A stretch of DNA of 64,000 nt, taken from contig JAYMSP010000080.1 of NCBI GenBank assembly GCA_036897095.1, positions 1 through 64,000 on the forward strand, given 5' to 3'. This DNA is from Plantago elongata (taxonomy: Eukaryota > Streptophyta > Magnoliopsida > Lamiales > Plantaginaceae). Each line of letters opens with the position of its first letter. The first letter of the stretch is position 1. The translations under genes and the position numbers were made by a program. This document shows positions 12,888 through 25,506 of this stretch, piece by piece. The notes beneath the pieces are model-generated. The model searched no databases. It was not told the DNA's origin and saw only the letters and a program-made list of their open reading frames with translations.

Positions 12888-15111
12888 TCAGAATACACCG
12901 AAGGGCGATGAATGCTTATGTGAAGGCATCGTCTTATGCCTGTGTAAACCAGACACGACCGGAGGTTTTACTGATCGTATCAAAGCAAAATTCAAGCCCT
13001 TGAAAAAGGCGTGGGTCTTCACATCTGCTGCACCCCTCTTGCACCCAAGTCTCTTAGTCGGATCCTTGTTCAACAACCCGGATATCAAGTCACGCGTGTG
13101 CATCTCACTAGTACTACACGGAGCATCAGTTGGGAATTTCAAAGGAGATTTTGCAATGTTACGCAATGTAGCTTCATTTGTTGCACCCGCAAACGGAGTC
13201 CGTCCATAAATCATCTCGTAGATGAAGATACCTAGAGCCCACCAATCAACCGCATTCCCGTGGGACCTATAGGATGCCACCTCAGGTGCCACGTACTCAT
13301 GGGTCCCAACAAACGAACACGACCGAGCACTTACCGGCTCAGCCACAAACATCCGGTTAGATGCGACAGTTTGGATTTTCTTCGACCGGAACAGCCGGGT
13401 AGAGATACAGGAGAACGGGGTTAGTGATCTGGAACCCGCCCGAGGGGAAGATACGGAGTCGTTCATAAAGTCATCGGATTCTACAGCTGCGATCGAATCG
13501 GAGCACAATGAGAGGTCAAAGTCAGTGAGCATAATGTGACCGTCCGATCGAACCAACACGTTTTCTGGCTTCAAGTCTCTGTAAATTATTCCCAACATGT
13601 GCAAGTATTCTAGAGCTACCAAAACCTCAGCTGCATAAAACCTGGACAAATAATTCAATGACCCATTAGCAATTTACTTCGTTAAAAAAAGGACTAGTTT
13701 AAGTAACTTAACTACTTCTTGTATGTCAAACAGGAAACATTTTCTTTGATAAAATCAAAGAAAAATTAAATCGATTGCTTGCTTGTTGGAGTAGTGAAAT
13801 TAAAGAGAAATAGAGCCCGATTTGGTAATTTCCGTTTCCGAGCTGTAAAAGTCTACTGTTACAAGATAAACCTAGAAATGGCATTACATCATTTAATGGA
13901 ATTTAAATCACCCTTTCTCATTTTTATTTATAATCATAAAAGCACTTTGAATTTGCGAAAAAGCTGCTCATCTCTTTAATTCTTGCAGAAAAAGAGACAG
14001 ACACATTACAGTTCGTGTAAAAGCACTCCTTTCAATGGTCCCTTTTCAGTTTAGCCCATCCCAAAAATCCAAACGAAAAACACCCAATTCACATGCTCTT
14101 CAAAGTAACTGTAGATCCCATTCTCCACTGTTCACTAATCTCCTCTAATCCAAATCAGTAACCTCTAAAATCCAACTCCCGCTTAAACAAGACCAGTTTT
14201 TTCCACATTCAAAATCAAAGTTCCAATTGTTAAGTACTAATTACAAACAGTTCTCCCTAAAAAAACCAAAACTCAGATTTTTATCATCAAGAATCCCCAG
14301 AAATTAACGAGTATATTCCATTTAAATAAACTGTCAGCAAAATGTGCTTGACAACGTAAACAGACACTATAAGATCAGTTTTTTGCAGATTAGATATTAA
14401 AGTTACAATTTTTATCATCCAGAAATCCAAGTTTTACTTCATGGGCATTAACCTTTTAATCAAAATGTGCTTCAAAACATAAACAAACACTAAAAGATCA
14501 GTTTTTTTTACTCCAACTTACATAACCTGCTAAACAATCAACAAATTCAAAAAACAGAGCAAAAGCCAGAATTTTTTTGACTACCTTGCAGAAGAAATGG
14601 AGAAGCGCTTATTGGGCTGCCTGTATCTCAACGAATGCAAGTCCCCACCGGAGCAATACTCCATCACCACACAGCTAAACTGCGAGGCCTCAAACTCTGC
14701 ATACAAGTTGGGCAAAAACGGATGATCAAGCATCCTCATAATCCTCCTCTCCGTCTCCGCCCTCTCCGTCTTCTTCTTCATCTTCAAGACCTCACTGTCG
14801 ACCACCTTCATCGCATACATGAGCTCCTCGTCCTTCTCCCCGTGCCCTCTTAGCTTGCAGAGGTAGACCCTGCCAATGTCGCCGGAGCCGATTTGTCTGA
14901 CGAGGGTGAAGTCGCGGAAGGTGAGGTTGTTGCGGGAGAGGGAGTGGAAGGAGGAGTCGGAGGAGCGGTGGGGGCGGAGGAGGGAGTTGGGGGGGGAGGA
15001 GGTGGGGAGGGAGAAGGAGAGGCGGGAGAAGGAGGTGGAGTGGGATAATGTGGTGGTGGAGGTTGTGCTGCTGCTCATTGAGTCGGAGTTTCTGTATGTG
15101 TCGTACAGCAT
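12888..15111 (-). CDS. PID: PINOID-type AGC VIII protein kinase
   Basis: Serine/threonine kinase of the plant AGCVIII group that phosphorylates PIN auxin carriers at the plasma membrane and so controls auxin flow direction. Two exons, 15111-14585 and 13641-12888, give 426 aa (Arabidopsis PID is 438). The Ser/Thr-rich N-terminus has PID signatures (SFSRLSF, LRPHRSSD, LTFRDFTLVRQIGSGDIG). Catalytic features: glycine loop at 75-80, Lys102, YRDLKPEN around Asp198, and DFD (216-218) instead of DFG, the AGCVIII hallmark. An insertion with RSKKIQT separates DFD from the activation loop SFVGTHEYVAPEV. The AGLLNKDPTKRLG-like stretch near the C-terminus is conserved; the tail ends SPFGVF, a variant of the FxxF-like end seen in PID (FDYF). 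The single intron lies at the R|FYAAEV junction. A transposon remnant lies close upstream. Confidence 0.93.
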
Positions 15112-15235
15112 TTCTTGATTTCTTTGTGTTTGTGTTTGTGTTTTTTTTTTTTTGTTGTGTGTGATTTTTGAAGGTTTTTATTGAGAGAGGTGAGGAAGAA
15201 GAGAGTAATTTGGGAGGAGATGGGTCGTTGTGGGG

Positions 15236-15243
15236 TATTTAAG
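15236..15243 (-). promoter_or_regulatory. Candidate TATA box of PID
   Basis: On the minus strand TTAAATAC lies about 125 bp upstream of the PID start codon, a plausible position given a leader of about 90-100 bases. A TATA-like string alone is weak evidence in an AT-rich genome. Confidence 0.3.
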
Positions 15244-15398
15244 CTACTTGTCGTACGGATTTGGAGAAGGGAGGACTGGTGAAATTTTTGTTTATTCTAG
15301 AGATGTACTGTGATAAGATTGGTCTACAAGTTTCGGGGGCATAACGGTCTTTCCGTTATGTATGTAACATTCAGTATTTCACAACCGATTAAAATCAA

Positions 15399-16440
15399 GT
15401 GAGAAATGTGGGTTTGTATACTAATATTTTTTCATACAATTTGACCAGTAGTATAATGTCAGTGAGTACTTACAACGAGGTTGTACGAGTCCAAGTAGTT
15501 CAGAGTGGTACTAACGATGACGATGTCAGTGAGTACGCCAAACGCATCTACAAGATGAATCATAAGAAAGATGAAGATTTCGAACAAATGCAATGTTGGC
15601 ATGCCATGAAATATTATCAACATTGGCAAACAAAGATGAACTACAACGGTCCATCCGGGAAAGTCATTCTGGGTTTTGAACTCCATGATGCGGAAGGCGA
15701 AGATACTGACGGAAGCTCGGGAAATAAAATGTGCATGAGTGAAAGTAGTGATGACTTCGTGGAGCGTCCCATGGGTCGGGATAAGGCGAAGGCCCTCAGG
15801 AAAAAGTGGCATTTCATCAAACTCCTTTGACAGTGATTTAGCTGACTTAAAGAACAATTTTGCTCAACAACGATTTCTGGAGGCACAGATGATTGAGATT
15901 GAACATAGGAGGTAGGCGTTCTTCAGAAGAAAAGAGGAGAACCGGCAACTAACCAGAACAATGCCGACTTGGCTCGCACTCAAAGGTTGCAGATGTATCT
16001 TTAATTGTCCAGTATCGACCCAACTCAGATGACACCGTGGCGAAGGAAGGTGTACAAATTGTTGAACCGAGAGTTCGGGGATGACTCTTGAAGCAATACA
16101 ATCAAATGTTGTTTTATGTTTGTTTTTGTCCGTTGTAGATTCAAATTTCGTACTAGTTTGTTGTTTTAATTTCTCCAAGTTGTACTAATTAGTTGTATTG
16201 TTTCCTTATCAATTAAAAAAAATCATTTTACAAAAAATATAGACGTTATTCGTATACATATTCAATTATTATTTCACTTTAAAATTATTAAAAGTAAAAG
16301 GAAAACTAAAAAAAACGACGACCGAATTTAATCGGTCGTCACAGTGCAGTTTCGGGTCCTAGACGTGCGGTCACGACACCTCCGCAGCCTACGACCGGCT
16401 CCACAACCACCATCACAACAACGGACGGTCTTAGCAAATC
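15399..16440 (+). mobile_element. Decayed PIF/Harbinger-type transposon, ORF1-like remnant
   Basis: The frame at 15399-15830 resembles the second gene (Myb/NAM-associated C-terminal type) of PIF/Harbinger elements: a CWHAMKYYQHWQTKM block followed by RPMGRDKAKALRKK. Similarity continues in another frame after about 15815 (DLADLKNNFAQQRFLEAQMI) and reaches a stop near 16090, so at least one frameshift and an in-frame stop are present. Downstream, GACGACCGA/TCGGTCGTC forms a perfect palindrome at 16317-16340, and the following GC-richer 100 bp look like transposon subterminal sequence. No transposase gene is seen. The remnant begins less than 300 bp from the PID start codon. Confidence 0.6.
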
Positions 16441-19400
16441 GGATCCACCATAATATCCTCAAAGTATTCATCACAAAAGCCCCTAATTTAAGTCCAATGT
16501 TCGTCGTTCACTCTTAAGTCAAGGTAATTAATGTAACACGTGGCGGGAATGGGTACAAATGAAATAATGTGTGATCACGTTGACTGAAGGTGAGTGTACA
16601 ATATGCACATATAATTGATGTACGTAGTGTTCAATTTGTTAAAATATAGCTAGCTAGTACAATAAATTTGCAAGGTTAAAAGTACATATATACACCGTAC
16701 TCTGAAAATACATGACTTTGCTTATTTATTAACGATCAAGACAACAAAAAATATGTAAAAAGATACATAAAACCAAAAACCTACCCTTCATTTTCGTAAT
16801 TAGGCTTGTGGCCCTTATGCTGAATAGTCCTTTTCAAAAGACCTAAATCTATTCTACTCGTGATGGTATGGACGAAATTGGGTAATATGGTCATAATAAC
16901 GTATTAAAATTACGATAATAACCTACATATGATCAGAGTTCATAAACAATTAGCGTTGTTTTAGTTCACACAGGGTTGTTTAATTATTTTGGCATTAATG
17001 TTGCTAATTAAGTATAATAAAAATATACAAACATTTTAAATTTAATAAACGTATACGTAAACATGTATGAACTTTAAAATTAAGATAAATCAATTACATT
17101 TTAAATCCAAACTGTACGTTGAACATGTCCATTTATTTATATACAATATGAAAATAACGTGTCCCTACTGCAACACTAGGTTCTCCATTTGGAATCCCAT
17201 TTATTAAGTCTAGGGTTCTGATCCGTTTAAAGATAGTCTGGACACTTAAAATTAAAGAAGAGATAGCGAAATACATGTACTTCATACAATACATTAACAA
17301 AATGAAACACTATATTGAACATTTAAAATGGTATTAATTAACTAGGATACCAAACGAAGAGAAAAATGTTACTCCCACAATAATAAGTCAGTCCGCATGC
17401 ATGTCAAACACTAAGTTAACATGTTATACAGTCGACTTGTATCATCTTTTTTAATGATTTTAATTGAAGCATATATCCAGATCAATATAAGAACCACATG
17501 TCTTGGCCTATTATTCATGTGCCTTTCATTTGAAGAAACTGTTAGTTATGTACCAATTCACATTAGTTATCTCTCTAAATATATATACATATTGAATTTA
17601 TTGTCTCAAAACGTTTATAAGAATGAAACGGTATCCAACCTTACGAATAATTTGGTTGACTTTTCAGTGACCATAGTGTATATCTTCAATGTGCACTTAT
17701 ATTTTTATAATGGTATTAAAGACTCTGGCTCACGATCAACTTAAGTTTAAATCTGCACGGAGACAATGTCCGCACCGTATTAAATTTATATTCGAATGTA
17801 GAAGAATGTTGGAGTATATATATGACTAGATTTCACATATCTTTACAAGTTTAAGATTTTAATTGATGGAATTTTTTAATGAGGGAATATGTGCTATACG
17901 GAAAACATTTGGTATACGGTACGATAGAGGTATAATTTCAAACAATTTCCCAATACCTAGAATCTGCAGGTTGGACTTTTGGAAACTGATAAACCTTTTT
18001 TTAACTTAGGTAAAAATTAATTACCGAGATTTCAATTGGTTGATGGCACGTGAGAACAGTGTGACAGAACTTTCTTGGGATAATTTATTTACCCTAGTCA
18101 TGACGTACGGTCTAGTTAGATACCAGATTGTGACAAATAACATTCGATTGCTTATTTTACCATTTTACTTTATGACATTACTAACCCCAGTAATAAACAT
18201 ACTTTATTTCTTAATCCCAGTCAGAATATACAGTACGCGTGGGTTGGACCTTACGGTTTGAAAGCAACCTTTTGGACTAAAGGTCGAATATACCCCTGCC
18301 CAGATTTTGTGGCTGTGTTCAAGTATTGTCAAAATGGTAGTACTGTTTTGTCATTTCCAAAAAGGCATCAAAGTAAGGGCCACATATGCAGAGAAAAAGT
18401 GGCCAAGGGTCGCAGATGTAAATCTCTGCAATTATTGTTTTTGTTTCACAAAAAGAGAAGATTGGAGGTGATAATATAATTCACAAATTGTTTATTTGCA
18501 AGAAGGAAAATATATTTCCTTATCTTTTTATATTTGGTTTTGTAATCTTGCTTCGATGATTCGTACTGCTATGTCCACCAATTGTGTACATGTAGTTTGC
18601 GATATGGTCTTTAGAATGTTTATAAACGTTCGAGTTAATTAGTTAATTGATAGGATATACACATGAAAGTGTGAGGATAAATTTATAAAATTACAGAATG
18701 CATGTATAATTAATTAAAACTAACAAAACTAATATACATATAGAATTTATAGGTAAGTATGGATTGAAATGTTTATACTGGATATTAAATGAGTTTTAAT
18801 AAGCTAATGTAAACTCTTATTATTTAATATAATTTTGTCGTTTAAAAAAAAGAGTTATATTAAACTATATATGTATTTTTAACATTTTTTTTCAAGATTA
18901 CTAAATAATATGCATTCAACGTGTAGCTATGAATTCTAAACCTCACATGCCATGTCGACTAATTACAACCTGTATATCATCCACTTTTAGTCCTATTTCA
19001 TTACACACTGCTAAATTCTATTTTGCTCGATTTTTTAATCAGAAAATGTCAGCGCACTTTATGCACAAGTGACATTTTTAATAGTACGTAAAATGTTCAT
19101 TGTCGATAATAGATTCAAAATAAAACTCGTGATGATTTACATAATTTTAGGCTAGCTCTCATTCTAGTACATCCAATGAAAAAACATATCACACTATCAC
19201 ACTCATCCAATGTTTAGCTTAGCAACTAACCACATGTCACGTAGTACTTGTTGGCAAATGATACTCCAAAACAAAATAACAGTTGTCTTAAGTGAGTTAG
19301 ATTACAACTCAGAAGAAAGAGACTAGGTACTAACATAACATGGAAACCATAGTTGGGACTTGGGAACAAAAGCGTGCTTGACATATATGCCATCAATTTT

Positions 19401-22400
19401 AGAACAAATTAAAGTATGTGTTCAATTTCAATAGTTGGATCGAGATGAGCTAATGAAAGGGTCCATGTAATTATGGAACAAAACTTACATATCATCACCA
19501 TCTGTTTCCATTTCTTTCTCTCGGCGATGAAAATGGATGGAGCCATTTGAGCAGAAATTTATGGTATGGAGATACCATACGAGGAAATAATGATGGCCAG
19601 ATTGGCCCAGTCGAAATTATTGATCTAGGGAAAGGCAGCCAAGAAAAGTAGCACCTCTATGGAACATGGCGATATTATACGAGTTTGTATTGGAAAATCA
19701 CCTCCAACAAATCCACAAACTTATAAATCAGACAATCACATAATTTGCACGTATAAGAACTGATTGGGATAGAATTTGAGTGGCATTTCTCAATTATAAT
19801 TGAATTTTTTTATGTATAAAATATTCAATTTGAGTGGGGAGATGACCACTCCAGCGATATGACAAACAGCCCCATAGTTGAATCGAAATTTTCACATTGA
19901 ATATATATAATTTACCTTGCACACCTCACACTAAAAAACAGTTCTTGCACATTTTAATGTTCTATTATTGAATTATTAAATGTTAAGCTATTAAATAGTT
20001 TTAATGATTGGTATAGATGAAAAAAACTGTAATGTTCTCTGCAATGGGAGACCAATGGCCCATCTTTAAGATGCTTGTTTTTATGGTTGCGATGTCCCTG
20101 CCAATGATTTTCTCTGGGTTTATAATCGACTCTAAATTAAAGGTACTCAATATATAGATTGAAATTTTAGGCAGGTTCGAATAAAATTAGATGATAGAAA
20201 GTTCCCTACTCTAGTAAAAATGAGCTAATAAGATAGATAATTAGCTATTTATACAATCTAAAACATGTATATCAACTATAATGTGTTCTTACTAAACTAC
20301 TTTAAGATATCTAATTAAAATAAAATTAAAATAAATGTACTGAAAGACTAATGTGAAACACAACACCTTTATGAGGTATTCAAATTATATATGAAATGAA
20401 TTGAAGGATGAAAGATATGTTATGGGTACTAAGTGGTTAGTCAGACAAGAAAATGTTGCATCATTGTTTTTCCTTCATTAAAGGATGAAAGATATGTTAT
20501 GATGAGATGACACATGAATATATCATTATCAAGAATTATGCAGAAATTATAAAGGATCTCTCTTTTTAGATATGAGGCATTGCTTTTACAACTCAATTAT
20601 ATATGTGGGGCAAATTAAAAATCTGAGACAACCTGAAATAAAAAAGAAATCTGTTTCAAATATGGACGTGAGATTTTGTTCTTACTATTATATTTTTATT
20701 TATGTTTTTTAGAACGGTTAGTATTATATTTTCTAAATAAAAAAAATATGATAAAAGTATTAGCTAGTTTAATTTATATATGTGCAAATGCAACTTTTAT
20801 GTTTATAAATAAAAATAATTTAAACCTACGCACGATAAACTTCTGATTTCGGTCATGTTAACATCGAGATTCCTCAAGACCACTCATGGGGATACAACTT
20901 GAATGTCCAAATGAGTTTCTTTAATCTACACGTTTTGATGGATGATTATGAACATATCATGAGATTAATTACTCACAAAACCAATAGATTTGATAGTACA
21001 CACTATACACTAGCTATTTGCTAATCCAAAATGGTAAATATGGTTGAAAGATTTTGTGGGATGCGTTGCCTCTTTTATAGATTTGGAATCTTCTCATGTC
21101 TTTCTTTCTTCTTTCATAAATCATCATAAATCAGTTTAGAAGTTATCAAACACTGCAATTATAGATCTAAATCTCGAGTTTAACTATATCATTACTCCTA
21201 AATCCTAGATAGGTCATCCACATGATGATTTAGATTTGGCTTAATTAATCACCCCATTATTGGTGACTGGTGGCACATTATCTACATGTTGTTTTCTGAT
21301 CTAATGTTTCCTCAGACACTTTGACAGTACTTCACTTCTTTAAAATCCTATCACTTGTGCTCAATACCGAACCAACAATTATTTGTGCTTTTATATTGTA
21401 AGTTATGCTATGTTTTCTTCATTTGAATATTATTAAGCTAGATAAAATAATATAATAACAATTAATAATTGAAGCTTTAAATAAAAGAATTCGATATGAT
21501 CTTACACACTATAAAAGATCAAGTTCTGAACTAAAGAGTATGGAATTAAATGCTTAATTACAAGTCATCTATATTATATATAATGTACTAAAGTCGAATT
21601 GAATTGACTAGAATTCGCATTAGATCAAGTTTTAATTTACAATGACATATGTTGTAATGTCTCCTGATACTTTAAATGTATTATTATGTATATTATATTG
21701 TGCATTGATTAACACACTCGAACACAAACGGAGTGATATACCATGAGTAGCATAGGTTGACAATCACCCCAACACTCACTAATATATGATTATGATAAGA
21801 ATCCAATAAGTCTTTCAAATCGAACGTTCTCGGAAATTTATCATTTGATACTCCCCAAAAAAATGTGAATAAGAAAAGTTTAGACTTTTAGTGATAGAAG
21901 AAGCGATTTATACACATTTATTAATTATTCAGAACTTCCATGATAGAAGCTACCATCGTATGAGCTAGGGAACATAGCCACCGGAAACAAATACTAATAA
22001 AAGACATTATTATATTATACTACTAGATGAATCATTGGAGATATACATATATAGTGCTAGCTATTTTACAATATGCAAACAATAATGAGTTTTAAAACGA
22101 TTACTATTAATTATCATGAATAATGAACAGTGTAGCAATATTCTCGGTGTTTTGATAGGGAGACATAGGGACAAAATATGTTGTCACATCGACAAATCCT
22201 AGTCACTGTTGACAATAATTTATTGTAACTGTTAAACAATTGTTAAACAATGCAATTAATTACTAATTTAAGCATAATCACCAAACCAAGAGAAACCCAA
22301 AATTGGAAGAGAAAGAAAAGAATCAAATCCAAGTCTGAGTTCATTGGAAATGACAAAGGAAATTAAAATATGTTGATGAACTGGTTGCTTTGTTTCTATG

Positions 22401-24869
22401 TTCTATGTCTGCTTAACAACATGGCATGGAAAATTATCAAATTAATCAAGCGTTAGTTTAATCATCTTATTCTTAGATTTGGTACATATTTCTACATGCA
22501 ATACAAATATACAATACAAGTTTGCTGATTTCAGCAACTGTGTTGAGTTTTTAAACGTGTTATTTGTTGGCGCCAGAAGTTTTCTTCATCTCTGTTTTTT
22601 GAGATGACAAATTGGCATATTAGTCAACTATACAGTAGGTTATGCTTGGTGGTGGTCACAAATGGTCATCTTATAAATTCTTGTTCACATTTATCTTGAT
22701 TAAAATTTGCGTATCATTCCCTTGCTAGTCGAATCATGTTACTTTGTCCCGAAAAGTTAAGTCGCATGATAACCGGGTGATGATATGATGAAACTGCGTC
22801 AAACCTACATTTCACTTATCATGTCATATTCGCGAGAGACATGTATTAATTTAACAATAGTGTATGAAATTTTTAAAAGAAATAACGCAACTACAAACTA
22901 ATAACCGAAAGAAAGAAATCAATCAAAAGTATAGATTAAGATGGCATATCAATTACTTTATTTTTGAAATTTATGAACATAACTTCTTATATTTTGTATA
23001 TATACTCTACGTCATTCTACGAATAAATACGATTGATTATTCAATAATCTTACAAAAACATCGATCGAATATTAGCCCTAAAACTTGAATACCAATCTTT
23101 ATCAACACGAATCATATAAATGCGTCGTTATAGTCTTACATGCTCATGCTTAGCTTGACCTTTACTCTTAACGCAATATTCGCGGATAATTTAATATGCT
23201 AATCACGATGAGAAGTCGTCTTAATCAACTCTAGTTATATACTTATATAGTAGAAGTACGCTCGTTGCCACACTTAATTTACCACACAATTATGATTCTT
23301 TTTCTTCAATTCACTCAAATCTATGTCGATTTCTTTGACTCTTGGTAGTCTAGTATGAGCAGCAAACTATAGATACCGCTAATTTTTTGGTCAATTTTGA
23401 ACCCATAAAAAACTCTTGAAGAATCCAATTATTCCCTATCTTAGTCAAAGTGACTGAGCCCCAAAATCAATGAGCCATGTTCGGCATTTCAGCACCCGTC
23501 AAAATCATGTGGAATACTTCTTAAGTTTCCTCACTCCGGATGAAAATTCTTTATATTTTAACACGTATGATCATACCACGTGATAAATTATATATAACGT
23601 ATAACATCACGAGCGATAATAAAAGTAATATTAAAGAGGTAGTTACAATCATCCAACAACGTCTGTTAAATGCGATATACTAAAAATCTCAAAGTCTCTC
23701 CCGACGCATTTAGATTCTAATAAAATTTCTTTGTTGAAAGTTACAACTTACAAGTTTACCAATCAGGTTTTAAGTTTTAATATTGATTACCTCTACGCTA
23801 TACTACAACATTATTTATTTATATTACGATGCGAAATACACTTAAGCATCGGATGAGTAAACATGTTTTAGGTGTATCCTGTAGCCCTCAAGATTCCACC
23901 TTGATTCTTATTCTTAAAACCAACGCATTTTGCAATGTTTCAATGAGATTCAGATTTTAAGTATCATGAATTGATCATAATACGTAGTATCAAACTTTGG
24001 CAGTTAAACAAATTTCCTATGAATCTATGATCGGAAGTGAGCCAACAAGTGCTTAAACGTATACAAATATAAGTGAGTGGTGTGAATTATATTGAAGACA
24101 CGATCTGATGCTGTTGATCACACACAAAAGGGAACACAAATACTTATCATTGCTGTTCTACCAATCAAGAAAACGTATGTTGAGCTTTAATGAAAGAAAC
24201 CTGTAAAACCCAAGAATTAAATGCTATTGTGAATGTATGCTCCTGGTATTTATGATAGTTGATTAATAATGATTGGAATTTGATCAAATGCAACTAGGCA
24301 CGTGAATTGTCTATCGAATGTTAGCTGGTTAGGAACAACGTTGTGAACATTAAGAGCAAAACCAGCTTCGATATAGTGATTGTTATCCGAGAAAGAAAAG
24401 GAAACCTATAATTATGTGCAATTTCGATATTATTCAATGCGACTTTCCTTTAGACACGAAGCCACATTAATAAGCATTCGTGGAATTCTTGAATCCTCAA
24501 AATAGTCCATATATGTTCAACGTTAGCTTATTAATTAATTAACTTAGTTGAGCACTCGATCAAAATAAGTAGATCTATGAAATATGAATGACTAGTTACT
24601 ACTTACTACTGTGAGATTATTTGGCATATGGTTAAAACTACAAATTTAGTAAAAGTTTAAGTGTTTTTAGCTTAATTTTACAGGTTTAAATGCATTAATA
24701 CTCCTATATGTAAAAAAAACATAACATTTATTATGCACAGCTGGGCTGGGAGATCTACAATGTCCAGTGCATGAAACTGGGCCAAATCCATCAAGATGTT
24801 ACAAGACACCATCTCACCAGATTGGTATTGTGGTCGTTACTACTATATGATATCTTATTTTCAACTTAA
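16441..24869. other. Long AT-rich spacer, almost nothing recognised
   Basis: About 8.4 kb without a supportable gene. The open frames (for example 17421-17744, 18040-18261, 18258-18479 and 22864-23088) are short, AT-driven and without motifs. A 21-base string, AAGGATGAAAGATATGTTAT plus G, occurs twice (about 20403 and 20481). Regulatory DNA for PID could lie here, but nothing in the sequence marks it. Confidence 0.6.
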
Positions 24870-24970
24870 AATTATTTCAATTTATTCCAACTCTGTTTAA
24901 TTTATAATTTATATATTACACCAATTCAGTTTCTTTCAGTTCAGTAAATTTCAATTGAAGATAACATAGT
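24870..24970 (-). repeat. Reverse-oriented copy of the 11.0-11.3 kb repeat family
   Basis: The reverse complement reads ATTGAAATTTACTGAACTGA and then AATATATAAATTATAAATTA, in the same order as the repeat units at 11021-11285. It is diverged, single-copy and has no coding potential. Confidence 0.5.
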
Positions 24971-25204
24971 CTTACTAGTACAAGAGAGTGTGTGCGGAGT
25001 TTCTGTATTTAGGAGAGCACGGAAATAAACGACTGTTTCTTTCCGTTCATCGGTTAGAGAACATCAATCATGTTTGTTCTCACTACAGGAAAAAGAAATG
25101 GAAGACAAACTTAGCTAGAAGGTCAATAGCTGCTTCAAAGTTCAAACACTAACTATATGACCTACTAATACAAAGAGGAGGTACATTACTCTACTCCAGA
25201 TAAT

Positions 25205-25345
25205 GGGTGGATTTTACGCAACCCAAAGCCCAATTTAACAATTTGGGTTAAATTTAGGTTCAACCCAATCTCAAATTAAACCCAAACCAATCCAACCTTT
25301 CTTAAATTATATCGAATGGGTAGGGTTGGACAAAAACCCCAAAAA
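25205..25345. repeat. Cluster of AACCCAA / TTGGGTT motifs
   Basis: AACCCAA- and GGGTTGG-like strings occur many times in both orientations in about 140 bp just downstream of the PUR5 gene, in degenerate form. Its origin is unknown. Confidence 0.5.
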
Positions 25346-25506
25346 ACCCAACCCATCCAAAACTCACGAGATCTACAGCCGTCTTCTACTCTTCTTTCGT
25401 TCTCTTCAATTCATCTGTTTCCGAGATGAGCCACGTCTTTATAGAAATCTAACTGTGTAGGCAAAATTTGGTCACTCATTTGAAAACACTTGGCTCCTTT
25501 GACATT

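Noticed and set aside
17421-18479. Several 66-107-codon frames in the PID-PUR5 spacer
   Set aside because: They are AT-driven, rich in Ile/Tyr/Leu/Asn, with no domain and no splice-linked partner exons.
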